From: Astragalus membranaceus
Taxonomy: Eukaryota > Streptophyta > Magnoliopsida > Fabales > Fabaceae
Length of the DNA: 64,000 bases
Direction: 5' to 3'
Assembly: GCA_039519185.1 (NCBI GenBank)
Contig: CM076848.1
Span: forward strand, 31,849,917-31,913,916
Shown: positions 1 through 10,398 of the stretch, piece by piece
How the letters are laid out: every line of letters begins with the position of its first letter
Position numbering within the stretch: position 1 is the stretch's first letter
Position numbers and translations under genes: made by a program
The notes under the pieces: model-generated
What the model was told of the DNA's origin: nothing
Database searches by the model: none
The model's input: the letters and a program-made list of their open reading frames with translations, nothing else

Positions 1-478
1 AGAAAAATGTCTGAGTTGGGGTATCAAGCAAAAAGAAAGAAAAAGAAAGAAAAGGAAAAAAGAGCATCAAGCAAGAAGGGCTGACCACTTTAGTTCAAAT
101 TGAAAAAGAAAAAAATTGTTAATTAAAAGTGGTTGGCCTACATCAAAGAAAAAAAACAAGGAAAAAAGAAAATGCTTGAATGCCCAGCGTATAAAGACCC
201 TCATTTGAGACCCGGTCTAGTGAATGGAAGACCCAAGCTTAAGAATGCTAGGGAACTAGTTCTATGATGACATTGATATCCTTTCTATTGTGCTGATACC
301 TAAAACTTGTCTCATAAATCACAAAAGCCCAAGTAGTGAGTCTCAAACCAAAGAAGTGCTGAAATTTACCGCAGGTCCACTTAAGGTTTTATAGGAATTC
401 AGAATTTTTTCCAAAAATTGGCCAATGAGTTTCATATTTTTGCTTGAGGACAAGCAAAGATTCAAGCATAGGGGAGTT
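1..478 (+). mobile_element. 3' untranslated tail and polypurine tract of a Ty3/gypsy element
   Basis: This is non-coding, A/G-rich sequence with many AAAAG runs. It ends in a phrase typical of the region before the 3' LTR in Athila/Tat-type gypsy elements (GAGGACAAGCAAAG, then AAGCATAGGGGAGTT). The polypurine tract is at about 469-478 and is followed at once by TGATAAGTC, the start of an LTR. The same arrangement is seen at 11941-11980 in a second gypsy element of this window. The coding part of this element lies outside the window. Confidence 0.6.
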
Positions 479-939
479 TGATAAGTCATGTTTTAGTATG
501 TTTTTAGTACCTATTTTAAGTAGTTTATTTGATGTTTTAATTTTAATTTAGAGCTATTTTACTACAAAATTGTTGGTTTATATTCTCAGGTTATTATTGA
601 AGCAATTGAGGAATTTTGGTGCATAAAGAGTAAAGGATCAAAAGACAAAAGGATAGGGAGAAGAATCAGCAATAAGGAGGTGCAAATATCAGCTTTACAC
701 GCACGGTTCGTGCGTAATTAAGCACGGTCCGTGCGCTGTAAAAAGGACCGAATTTAACAAGTAAGTCACGAATTTTCCTCACTTTCAACCTATCTTCTTC
801 TTCCTCATCTCTTCTCCTACCCTAAACCTCCATACCCATACCTTCCCAACCTTGAACTACAACCAAACAACACCCAAACCTCCATAAAAACTACTCAAAT
901 CAACTACCCACCACTCCCTCTACAACCAAACAACACCCA
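479..939 (+). mobile_element. Truncated gypsy 3' LTR
   Basis: The LTR starts with TGATAAGTCATG right after a polypurine tract. It contains two short inverted repeats, GCACGGTTCGTGC and GCACGGTCCGTGC (about 702-735). It is cut off at about 939, where reverse-strand copia integrase sequence begins, so its right end and any target-site duplication cannot be seen. The right boundary is accurate to a few bases only. Confidence 0.55.
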
Positions 940-944
940 GGGAG

Positions 945-1610
945 TTATGGTATACTTAGTGCTTTGTCTCTGATACACCGCAAGACTTTGAGTTGTTGGT
1001 AGTTAGGGACAACATGGTATAATGCCTGGAAGAGAGAAATGAAGGAGGATAAGCCTTGGGTGGATAGTCTATTGATGACATGAACAACTGTGGTGAAGGT
1101 ATGGTCCCAATATGTGAGAGGAAGAGAGGCATGAGAAAGGATAGGAAGGCTCATTTATGTGATGTGCCTATGTTTTCATTCCACAATGCCATTTTGGTGG
1201 GATGTGTAAGGACAAGTGAACCTGTGCACAACACCCAAGTTAGCCAAATGCTTAGTAAAGGGAAGATACTCACCACCTCCATCAGACTGTAAAGCTTTAA
1301 TTGCAGCAGAAAACTGAGTTTGTATTAATTTATGAAAGAGATTAAATGCAGACAAAGCATCAGATTTCTGTTTAAGGAAATAAATCCAAGTAAATTTGGT
1401 GCAAGCATCTACAAAGGCTATATAATAGTAGTGACCAGTGTTGGAGACCATAGGAGCAGGTTCCCAAAGGTTTGTGTATATCAATTCAAAGGGTGTGTGA
1501 TACTGAGTAGTGGATGGTGGAGCATGTAAACGATGAGATTTGCCAATATTGCATGCATCACAGAAAGTAAATGACATTTTATTGGATGAATTCATGTTAC
1601 AATGCTTCAT
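945..1610 (-). pseudogene. Copia integrase fragment
   Basis: The minus-strand reading shows the end of the GAG-pre-integrase zinc motif (FCDACNIGKSHRLH). It then shows the integrase catalytic core with FVDACTKFTWIY (first Asp), LQSDGGGEY (second Asp) and TSHQNGIVE (catalytic Glu), the D,D-35-E pattern of the copia rve domain. After a break near 1160 a second piece (945-1154) continues with LPLTYWDHTF and VINRLST, the usual C-terminal side of the core. The piece stops with no RT after it. Integrase would have inserted the element's cDNA into nuclear DNA. Confidence 0.85.
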
Positions 1611-1807
1611 AATGTGTGATACTACTTTAAAGTTTGCATGGCCTAGCCTAGCATGCCACAGAGACTATGGTGAAACAGATGATGAAGCATGAACAGAATG
1701 TATAGTAGGTGGAATAGTGTTATTGAGAGCTGAAATAGAATGAACCAAATCAGTATTGAGACGTTTCACTATAGGCAAACCCTTGAAAACATAAAGACCA
1801 TCATTTC

Positions 1808-2854
1808 CTAGCTTGCCTTGGAGAACAACTTGATCAATTTCACTAAACAGTGAGGATCATGGAATTCAAGGTATACTTTATTGTCTCGAATGAACTGGGA
1901 CACAGATAATAGGTTTTTGGTAATGTGAGGTACATGTAATAAGTTATTAAGAGTGAGATTAATGTGTGGGTGAATAGGTGAAGTGAACTTAGATGAGCCA
2001 ACAAAGTTAATGTGAGAACTATTGTCATTTCCCATAGTTACTCTAGAGTGACCAGTGTAAGGTTACCTGTGCTGCAGGTTGTGTGCATTAGGTGTGACAT
2101 GGTGAGATGCACCAGTGTCTCCGTCCCAATCTTCATAGGACAGGTCACTAGTGGAAGGTGAGTTTAAGGCATTACCTGTAGCATCTAGAGACAATATCTC
2201 AGCGAGATTAACAGTTGGAGTAGTAGGCTCGTTAGCATCAGTGGTGGTAGGGTGAGTAGCAGGTTTAGAGGCAGTGGTAGTGTTGGTGACATGTGGTGGA
2301 GGAACAAATGTGTCATCAAAACGAAACCAACAGTCAAGCATAGAGTGTCCATAGCGGCCACATAACTGACAAGTAGGTCTGGCGCCCGAGGAAGGAGTGC
2401 CTCGTGCATGACCACGCCTGCGTCCTTGGCGCCCGCGTCTACGAGTGTGATAGTTCATTGCAGCATTTTCACGAACACCTTGAGTGCGAGATGCAATGTT
2501 CTTATTTGCATGACCAGAATTGGCAAGAACTTGAGCGATGTTCGCAGATACGTTGGCCACAGCAAGCTCTTGTCGGAATTTATCCAATTGAGACTCTTGA
2601 ATAAGCAATAGAGACTCAATGTCAGTGAGCGACGGTGACTCCAGTTTGCTGAAGATCATCATCACGAAGGAATTGTATTCCTCAAGTAGGCCATCCAGAA
2701 GTACATCAACTAGGTATGGATCAGCAATGACTTCACCAGGGGAGGTCAAGGAGTCAGCCAGACAGTGAACTTTGGTAATGAACTCGGAGATGGACTTTGA
2801 TCCTTTCTTTGTGTTCTTGAGTTCACTACGTAACTGGCGCACCTTCGCCTTCAA
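1808..2854 (-). pseudogene. Copia gag C-terminal half and protease remnant
   Basis: The 2854-2063 reading carries the UBN2-type gag region. It also has a CCHC zinc knuckle (CQLCGRYGHSMLDC) preceded by Arg/Gly-rich sequence, then a protease active-site-like motif DGDTGASHHVTPN. In the family the usual form is DSGAS, so the first residues are altered. After a stop the next frame (2035-1808) continues with NLLHVPHITKNLLSVSQF, the conserved C-terminal part of copia protease. The product would be the nucleocapsid and the aspartic protease of the polyprotein. The frame changes show it is non-functional. Confidence 0.8.
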
Positions 2855-3239
2855 ATGTGAGAAGTAGTGTTGTTGAATATTTTCCCAAACCTACCACGAG
2901 TGTTGACAAGTGAGAACGCTAGTGAGCGTTGTTTCAGAAAGTGTAGAGAGGAGCCACATAAACAGAGTTTGATCTTGAACGATCCATTTTTTCAAATTCT
3001 TCAGACACGATATCAGCGAGACGATCAGCTTCCGATGCATATTTCTGTGGAATTTTTGGATTGACGAGAAGACGATACAATTTGTTCATCTGGAAAACTC
3101 CTTCCACTTGTGGATTCCACAGTAGGAAGTTTTTGTTGTTGAGCTTGATAGAAAGCTTTGGTCTGAAAGCGAAACTGTGCAAAGATGAGGAATTAGGTGC
3201 TCCTTGAAACACAGAACTGTGAACGGAAGGAGAAGCACC
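2855..3239 (-). pseudogene. Copia gag N-terminal half, frameshifted
   Basis: The minus strand encodes KLSIKLNNKNFLLWNPQVEG and AEADRLADIV-like sequence of copia gag (3248-2990). The frame then breaks near 2980, and the STLSETTLTSVL reading continues in another frame into HLKAKVRQLRSEL at 2854. That second frame has a TAG at 2893-2891 where the family has Trp. The first codons overlap the junction with the solo LTR at 3240. Confidence 0.7.
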
Positions 3240-4048
3240 TGTTAACACCCAAAAATAAATTAAGTCGTAGGCCGAGGGCCGAGAGAGAATTCAGGGGAGA
3301 CCAGGACACCGAGGCGAATCACCCGACAACTTATAGAAGATATTTGCTGAAGGAACAATCTTAAAGGAGGGGCTCGAGGAAAAAGACAATATAAATGCCC
3401 CGATGAGAGATTGAGCCTGGGGGATAATGGATGAAGCTCGAGGCATGATACAATATGAACGCCCCGAGGTGGGATTGAGCTCAAGGGATATTAGATAGAG
3501 CTGAAGTAGAGCAAGTTTCAGCTTATAGAGTGCCTCAGCCATAATAGCTCGGTTAGCCTAAGTCTGATGGCTGCAGGCCGAGGACAAGGATCAGTCGAAG
3601 GAGTATGTGACCAAGGCAAAGAGGACTTGCCTGCGAGGCAAGGAAGGGCACGTGGATAGAACGTGGGAGCAGTTGAAGGTTAAGCGAAGAAGAGAAGCCT
3701 TGAGGAGTGGAGCGAAGCGGTTTTTGCACCCCACTAACCGTGCTAGTGGGATCGTGGGTAATGGCTCTGATTTCTTAGGGTTAGGAGCGAGATTAGGCGT
3801 TGATCTTCAATTGATCCAATGGTAGGCAAATGTTGGCTCGCTTAGTGGCCGACGAGGGCCAATGTATATATATATATATAGAGAGAGAGAGAGAAAGAGA
3901 GAGAAGAGTAACTTGTACAAACGGACAATCAAATCCAAAACTTATTTCTTTTTCTCGCAATTTATCTTTATCGCATTTTTACTTTCATTTACTTTTATGC
4001 ATTAGCCAATAGATAATCTAATCCTCGTGTCCCCTACCCAACCTGACA
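3240..4048 (-). mobile_element. Probable solo LTR (809 bp) inserted in the copia leader
   Basis: On the minus strand this block begins TGTCAGGTTGGG and ends GGGTGTTAACA, the TG..CA ends of an LTR. It interrupts the copia gag leader: copia leader sequence lies on both sides. It has a TA-rich TATA-like stretch followed by a GA microsatellite at about 3868-3905. The 5-bp flanks (CTCTT and GCACC read on plus) do not match, so the target-site duplication is lost or the ends are off by some bases. No coding sequence is convincing inside. Confidence 0.5.
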
Positions 4049-4300
4049 CTCTTTGGAGGAGTTAGGAAACCCACATTTGGGAAGCAGAGTTCCCTCCTCA
4101 ATGCAATCGCTTGAAGAACAGAGGAATCAAAGACTGTCCAATCCCCTGGCCGAACCCACGACAGGACCTAAGAGTTTGACGACAACAACACCAACACTGT
4201 TTTTCGATGAAGCAATGATGAGAAATGGAGGTACAGAGAGACGAAGTGGAAAAGGAGAATTTGCGTGTGGCTCAGGAACGAAGATGAGCGAATGATGCCA

Positions 4301-4509
4301 TGTAAACAAAATGTAACTGAATGTAATGTGCTTCATTGAATTCAGAATTAGTTGTACAAAGGTATTTATATGCAGTTTAGCTGCTAACAGAATTTCTAAT
4401 CAGCCATTAACTGAATGCTTAGTCAGCATACTAACACGTGCTCTAATTTGCTGCCTCATCAACTAGTTTGTTAGTAGACTTGGGAATACACTTGTTATTC
4501 CCTATCACA
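4301..4509 (-). mobile_element. Copia LTR (209 bp)
   Basis: On minus it runs from TGTGATAGGGAATAACA to ACATTTTGTTTACA. A TATA-like GCATATAAATACC lies in the middle. It is followed directly by TGGCATCATTCGCTC, which resembles a degenerate initiator-Met primer-binding site (consensus TGGTATCAGAGC). This is the 5' LTR of the reverse copia; its partner was lost. Confidence 0.7.
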
Positions 4510-6165
4510 TATTTGGATGCTAAATAACTAGACTTAGAGAAACTTTGAAGAAGAAGAAACTAACAACATAAATATAAGTGGCTATAAAGTTTGCCTTCTT
4601 CCTACACACCGATGATAACTCTTGGGGAACATAATGCTTGCCTCCTTCAACAAATATCATTGGATCATACACTGAAAGAATAAAATCGTTGCTTGCAGCA
4701 TATGAATCTTTGAATTGAAAGAATATGAGATTAAACTTCATGGAACATTAGAGCATTACTCTAATCTAGCACTGAAGGTATTTCAAGGACTAAGCAAAAC
4801 AAATATTGGACCATACTAAGCTAAATATTTGGATTTAAATGTGAACTTTATGATGCAGGTTCGTATAAAAAACCACATTATTTCGAGCTCTTCAGTCTCA
4901 GATTCTTCGGTGTTTGTGAATCTTCTACGAATTCTCAATTGAATTTAAGCAAGGAACTACTACCTGACATTAGCAAACTTCAACATAAAAATAGCTTATT
5001 AGAGTGGATAACCAGTGTAAATCTTTCATGATCAAACTTCAACATAAAAATATCTAACCAGATACCACATTACTTCACCATATCTAACAACTTTACATTT
5101 AGATTTAGCTTCAAAAGAAAGTCCGGCATCCATGGATATAAAGCCAATTTAGAGTAAAACACCTGTTATTCTTTATACCAACATGGAGAAATACATTGAT
5201 ATATCTAGAACTGGAAACACCAAACACAGAGATAAACAAGCAATTTGAAATCAAGTTGTGACCCAGTACCATTCCATTAATTGGGAATTAATACTCCGAT
5301 AATTTGGCTACATAAAACATTCAGTAATTAGCAATAATGCAGAACTAAATTAGCTACAACATTTTACTCGAAGAAAATCATTATGACCCAGAAATCTCAA
5401 TCAATCTATAAAGCAATAATTGTTATAAATAAAGAATATAAATAAAAAAATAAGAAAAAATGTTGATATGAAGAAGAACAATGCCCTCATATGAGCACTG
5501 GAAATTTTGTTCTCATTCTACAATTGTGTAAAAAAACAATAGAAACAGTTTGAAGTGAGAAGGTTAGTAGGAACAGAAAGTGAGAAAGTGATAGAGTACA
5601 CAGAAAGCGGAAGAGAGAAGGTAAAATTGGGTGAGTAACCTTGTGCAGTCCTGCTGGCTTTATATGCAACCACCATCGTGCTTGCAGTAGCCCGCTTTAT
5701 ATGCAACCTGTCACGACTGATGCGCATGCTTCTTTTTAAGTGCCACAGTGAAAGACAATTCCCCTCCCTATTGTTCTCATGTCTGCCGCATTTTGCATTG
5801 GTTGGGTCCATTGAACCGTTCCTCCGTGCCATTCCTCTACAGTACTACTCCTTCGTTGCCACAAAAGAGCACCAAAACTTGTTCTTATTTTTAGGTTCCA
5901 ACTCTCTTTGCTTCTGATTCATCCACTACTCCTCTGTTGTCACAAAAGAGCACCAAAACATGTTCTTTCAGCTGCTGATCATGCAAGCATTGCAAAGGGT
6001 CTGAAATCAAAGAGATCAAATCAAATCAAAAGAATCAGAAAAATAAAATAGTGTAAAATGATTAGAGAAATCAAATAAATTAGTGATGATGAAGAACTGG
6101 TGGTGGAGTGAGAGGGGTTGGAAGGCGGTCGGGAGGAGGAGAAATGTGACGGAAGGTAGCAAAGG
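4510..6165. other. No recognisable gene
   Basis: The stretch is AT-rich with no domain I recognise. A 73-codon minus-strand reading (4741-4520) has coding-like composition, but I cannot assign it. Short direct repeats occur: CTTTATATGCAACC at about 5660 and 5696, and CACAAAAGAGCACCAAAAC at about 5860 and 5940. The region could be a host intergenic or promoter segment between two retrotransposons. Confidence 0.4.
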
Positions 6166-7358
6166 TGATAACTCATATTTATATGAGTTATTTATGCTCC
6201 TAATACTTAAATTCATGTAAGTTCCCAAGTAATATTTCAGTTTAATTAGCAAATATTAGTATTTAAAAACAAAAAAGCTAGGGATAGAAGCTATTGTCGT
6301 TATCATTTGGCACATTTGGTGCCTTTGTGAAAGTTTTGATGTTTTTGTTAAGTGTTACGGCATCTAGCGCTATAGCGCTTGGTAACGGTAGGCCAGCTGA
6401 AGATCAAAAAAATGAAAAGTTGGATTTTGGCGCCTACTGCTTTATGTCATGTCAGCGTATCTTCTCTCTGCGCCTAGGACTGTTGTGGACGCTTTTTAGT
6501 GGCTAGTGTGGACACTTGTCCACTTGTAATTGAAGGATCACTTTAATTGGTGAGATATGTCACATTTACTTTTTGGGAAAGCTACTTTTTGGAGGGAAAA
6601 AGGAAAACGAAAAGATATCTATCATCTTCTACACACATCATTCATACCATTCGAGACTTAGAGAATTTTTTTGGTTGAAAAACTTGACACCGTTTTCATT
6701 CATTAAACCTCCACTTCAAGATTTTGTTTTTCAAGTGAAGATCATCATTATTTACGTTGTGCAGATGTGCTATAGTGTCATCAAGCCGTTCATGCATAGG
6801 GAGTCATGTTTTGTATCTTTTGCAACTGTGGTTCTTCTTGTTATTTTCGGTAATATGAACTTCTTAGTTTGTATTGTGTTGATGATGCTCATCATGAGTT
6901 AAACACTTAGTAGTTTGATTGTTTTAAGCTTTGTAATGACTCTTTAGTATTGTTAATATAACATTATGATGTTTGCGTTTCAATCCTTGTTCGTTAATGC
7001 TTTCAAACTTATTTTGGGAATGGCCAACTGAAATGAGTAGATTCGTAGGTACATACATGGTCTACGAATAGAACTCAATGGTTGATATGAATGAAAGGTT
7101 GTTTAAAGACATTTAATCAATTTTTGCTTAACTCTAGACATAGGGGAGCAATAGTTCATAAGGTGAATACTGTGGGTTCTTTATTATACAGGGGTGGACT
7201 TATTTAGAACTTAGAAATAAGAGTCTTGTAACAAAACTCTGCCGTCAGTGACTAAAAAGCACAACAGCATGTGCTACAGCACTTAACGCTATAGCGTCTG
7301 ATGTTATAGCGCAGCACTTCTGAGAAATTACTTGGCAAGAAGCAGTCCAACTCATTTC

Positions 7359-7484
7359 AGGGGTATTTTCAGGTCTTGTTTAGAGCAATTATTACTAATT
7401 ATATAAATCATTAACTTAATTTGCTCTATATTTTTCAGAAAAGAAGAAAATGCATAAAAAGAATGAAAGTCCAGTTTAAAGTCA

Positions 7485-7541
<57 letters not shown>

Positions 7542-9173
7542 TTGTATGTAAGGGCTAGCAATTAAGTTGAAAGACAATACAAGGAAAAAAGTATAAGGCC
7601 CATGCATCAATTAAAGAAACAAGCCCAATTGAAGAAAGATGGAGGTCCGTGAAATGATTAGAAGAGGGGTTTTGCTTTTCCCACACCCCCTCCTACTCTT
7701 TCACACCCCTTAACAAATTTTATTCCAAAAATAACCTCGCGTGAGACGCTGCGAGGACGTGTTTTATGACTGTTCGAACGACCTTGTTCGAACAGGTTCG
7801 CATGACCTCATGCGAACAGTTTAAAAACGCCCAAAAGGGTGTGAAGTCAAAATTTAACACACTCGAACGATGTCGTTCGAATGTATTCGAACGAGGTCAT
7901 GCGAACAGGTTCGCATGACCTCATGCGAACAGGTGAAAAACGCCCAAAAGGGTGTGAAGTCAAAATTTAACACACTCGAACGATGTCATTCGAACCTGTT
8001 CGAATGCCCGTGTTCGAACAGGTGAAAATTCGTGAAAAAAAAGAGGTTTGGCCTGGCCTTTTGGTCTTTTCACACCCTTATGGGGTGTGTTTCGAGTAGG
8101 AGGGGGTGTGGGAAAAGCAATACCCTTAGAAGAGATGCAACCCAAATTCAAGGCAAGCAAAAAGTGAAGCCCATCAAATTGAGAGAAAGAAAAGTGACGT
8201 GAATAGAAAGAAAAAGGAGTTTTGGCAATGTAAGGCTAATAATATAAATAGGAGGGCTGTACATACGCGAAATTGACGGAAGAGTGCCGCACAAAAACAC
8301 AAACAACGCAAGCAACAGTACACACAGTAAGGAGAGGAGGGAGTTTTGGTACCCGTTTTTGACACTGTGAGAGAGCTCTGGAGCAGAAAAAGGAGGCTAA
8401 AATTTCAGAATCAGAAATTTCTCTATTCCGGGTTATTTTTATCTCTGTAATTTATGACTCCTAATTTTATTTTATTGTTCTCGAACACTATGGATAGCTA
8501 AATCCTCTTCTAGGGTCTTAGGTGGATCTTGCATGTTTAGAGACCTTTTTATGTTCTAATTTCATATCTAAATTCCGGTTTTTATTTTAATTAATATTGT
8601 CCTATTGTTTTTATCACATGATTAGGATTAACTACCATTTGCATGTTTATAATCAATTAGTTGATCAGCGACCGTACTGCAATTAGTTGGTGGACCTATA
8701 GGATAATTGGGGCTATAATTAGGGCATGACCAAACCATAATTTAGTCTTCCAATCATTCAACCTTTTTGCTCTTTATGCTTTTCCTGAATTTAAATTCTT
8801 GCATGACCAAACGAGGGTTAATTCAGGAAAAAGAATATTAATCGCGAATGACCAAACGGATTAATAGTTTTAGTAAAGGGATTGGTAATTAAGTAAAATA
8901 AGGGAATTCAGGTAGGATTAGACATAGGGGGAATCGAAGCTTGCAAGTGAAACCGTGATCCTAGGCCTCTCCATTTATTAAATCTAGTATTTTAATTCTA
9001 GTTATTTAGTTGTTTTTATTTTGTTTCTACAATCATCAAAATATTGGTTCATCTAAACATTAAATAATCTCGACTAGTTTGGTACTTGTTAATTAATCCC
9101 TGTGCAGACGATAATCTTTTATACTACTTCTGCGAAAGAGTACACTTGCTCTAAGTGTGTTTTTAACGCAACA
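7359..9173 (+). mobile_element. 5' LTR of Athila-like element 2
   Basis: It aligns with 12000-13326 from AGGGGTATTTTCAGG onward. It lacks the 27 terminal bases that begin TGATAAACTCC in the 3' copy. It contains a TA/CA microsatellite (about 7488-7543), which is a pure TA repeat in the 3' copy, and a 459-bp MITE. It ends near AACGCAACA just before the primer-binding site. Confidence 0.75.
7667..8125. mobile_element. MULE-type MITE (459 bp)
   Basis: The ends are inverted repeats of about 31 bp, beginning GGGTTTTGCTTTTCCCACAC on the left and GGGTATTGCTTTTCCCACAC on the complement of the right end. They are flanked by a perfect 9-bp duplication TTAGAAGAG (7658-7666 and 8126-8134). The empty site is present in the sister LTR at about 12298-12306. 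A 9-bp target duplication with G-starting ends points to a Mutator-like element. The inside holds a 113-bp tandem duplication rich in short palindromes and encodes nothing. Confidence 0.85.
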
Positions 9174-9179
9174 AGTTTT

Positions 9180-9197
9180 TGGCGCCGTTGCCGGGGA
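9180..9197 (+). promoter_or_regulatory. Primer-binding site, tRNA-Asp type
   Basis: TGGCGCCGTTGCCGGGGA follows the 5' LTR of element 2 after a few bases. It is complementary to the 3' end of plant tRNA-Asp plus CCA, the usual primer of Athila-lineage elements. Confidence 0.8.
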
Positions 9198-9438
9198 TTA
9201 ATTTAGCAATATTAAACGAAAAAGATTTTTATTGCTTTAGACTTTTTTTTTTCACTAGTTTTATTTTTTTTATTTATCTTACTAAAAAAATACAAAAAAA
9301 AAGCTGCTAATACTTTCCCAAGAGACCGCTACAGTTCACCTTTTTTTGCAGATAAAAGTTTAAATCATGGTTAAAACTCTTGGAGACTACATTAGATAGG
9401 CAGAGGCACAAAGAAATTTAGAGAAGTCATATTGGTAT

Positions 9439-10398
9439 ATGTCTCAATGCCAGATTCAAATTTCTCCTCCTCCTTATGAACCTTATTCAGACTATTGGGA
9501 TGACTATGAGCCACCTCCTTATTCCTCCCATTGGGATAATTATGAGTCACTACAAGTGCAAAGGCAAGAGGAGGAAAAGTCGGATGTCAATGAGGTCTTG
9601 GCCAAATTTATGCAGCAGACACATGAAAATTTTGAAAGCTTGGAGAGCCAAATTAGAGCCATGAACAATGAATTTGGAAGCCTGAATGGTCAAATCTCAA
9701 GTCTCATTGCTTTGTTATCTCAAGAGGCCCAAGAAACTCCTTCACAAACTAAGTCGACCCAAAATAAAGAAGTTGAGCAATACAAAGAAAGTATTCCTAC
9801 GAGAGATGAAGTTGTCTCCATGGAATATAATTTAGAGGAAGAAGCTCTCAAGAAAGATGAGGAGACTCCTACTGAAGGGAGTCAAATCAAAATAGTAGCT
9901 CCTACTGAAGGGAGTCATATTGAAACAAAAGATCCTATTAATGAGAGCGGTTGTGAGGAGAATGAGAAAGATCCATTGATTCTAGATTTGGAGAAAGAGG
10001 AGAAAGCTCCCATTTTTGGGCAAATTGTTTTAACCATTGGTGATGCTGTGATTGAGGTTCACCGGGAAAATGTAACTTTAAGGAGTGGTAAAGAAGACGA
10101 TGTTATTAAAGCTTTAAATTCCAATGAAATTTTCTCTTCTTTAACTTCTCCTTATTTTGATGAAGTAGTTGAAACTAACATTTTTAGTGAATTAAAGATG
10201 CAGGACCTTTTGGAAAAAAGTCTTATTTTGCAGGATCCTAGCATAATGGTGGATGGAGATAAAATAAAAATTTCACCATCCTTTGAAGTTCATCCACCAC
10301 GTGGAAAAAGGAAGAACAATGTCAACCACATTGTTAGAAAACGAAGAAGGTGCACAGCGTTAGATGTAAAATTTGCTCTCGGAGAGCCCCCAGATTAA
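9439..10398 (+). CDS. Single chimeric Athila-like reading frame of element 2
   Basis: This 319-codon open frame starts MSQCQIQISPPPYEPYSDYW. Residues about 50-100 (EVLAKFMQQTHENFESLESQ and following) form a predicted coiled coil like the one before the zinc knuckle in Athila Gag. VTLRSGKE at about residue 211 matches the conserved gag/protease linker (AITLRSGK; compare AISLRSGKD at 15264 in element 1). The end is basic (KRKNNVNHIVRKRRRC) and then reads DVKFALGEPPD. Downstream DNA at 10411-10450 resembles the end of the last reading frame of Athila elements. It looks like an internal deletion that joined the two ends of the coding region. It has no RT or protease and would depend on helper elements. 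Confidence 0.6.
   Translation: MSQCQIQISPPPYEPYSDYWDDYEPPPYSSHWDNYESLQVQRQEEEKSDVNEVLAKFMQQTHENFESLESQIRAMNNEFGSLNGQISSLIALLSQEAQETPSQTKSTQNKEVEQYKESIPTRDEVVSMEYNLEEEALKKDEETPTEGSQIKIVAPTEGSHIETKDPINESGCEENEKDPLILDLEKEEKAPIFGQIVLTIGDAVIEVHRENVTLRSGKEDDVIKALNSNEIFSSLTSPYFDEVVETNIFSELKMQDLLEKSLILQDPSIMVDGDKIKISPSFEVHPPRGKRKNNVNHIVRKRRRCTALDVKFALGEPPD

Larger units (their letters stand above)
940..4509 (-). mobile_element. Truncated Ty1/copia element (reverse strand)
   Basis: Read on the minus strand, the order is a 209-bp LTR (4509-4301), a primer-binding site (about 4300-4288), gag, protease and integrase. The element then stops inside the integrase at about 940. Reverse transcriptase, RNase H and the second LTR are absent. 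The leader between LTR and gag is interrupted by an 809-bp solo-LTR-like insertion (3240-4048). The reading frame has at least one frameshift and one nonsense codon, so the copy is dead. The order protease, integrase, (RT) marks it as copia rather than gypsy. Confidence 0.85.

Noticed and set aside
4520..4741. 73-codon minus-strand frame (DPMIFVEGGKHYVPQ..)
   Set aside because: Looks protein-like but matches no family I can name and has no flanking exons; mentioned only under the 4510-6165 stretch.
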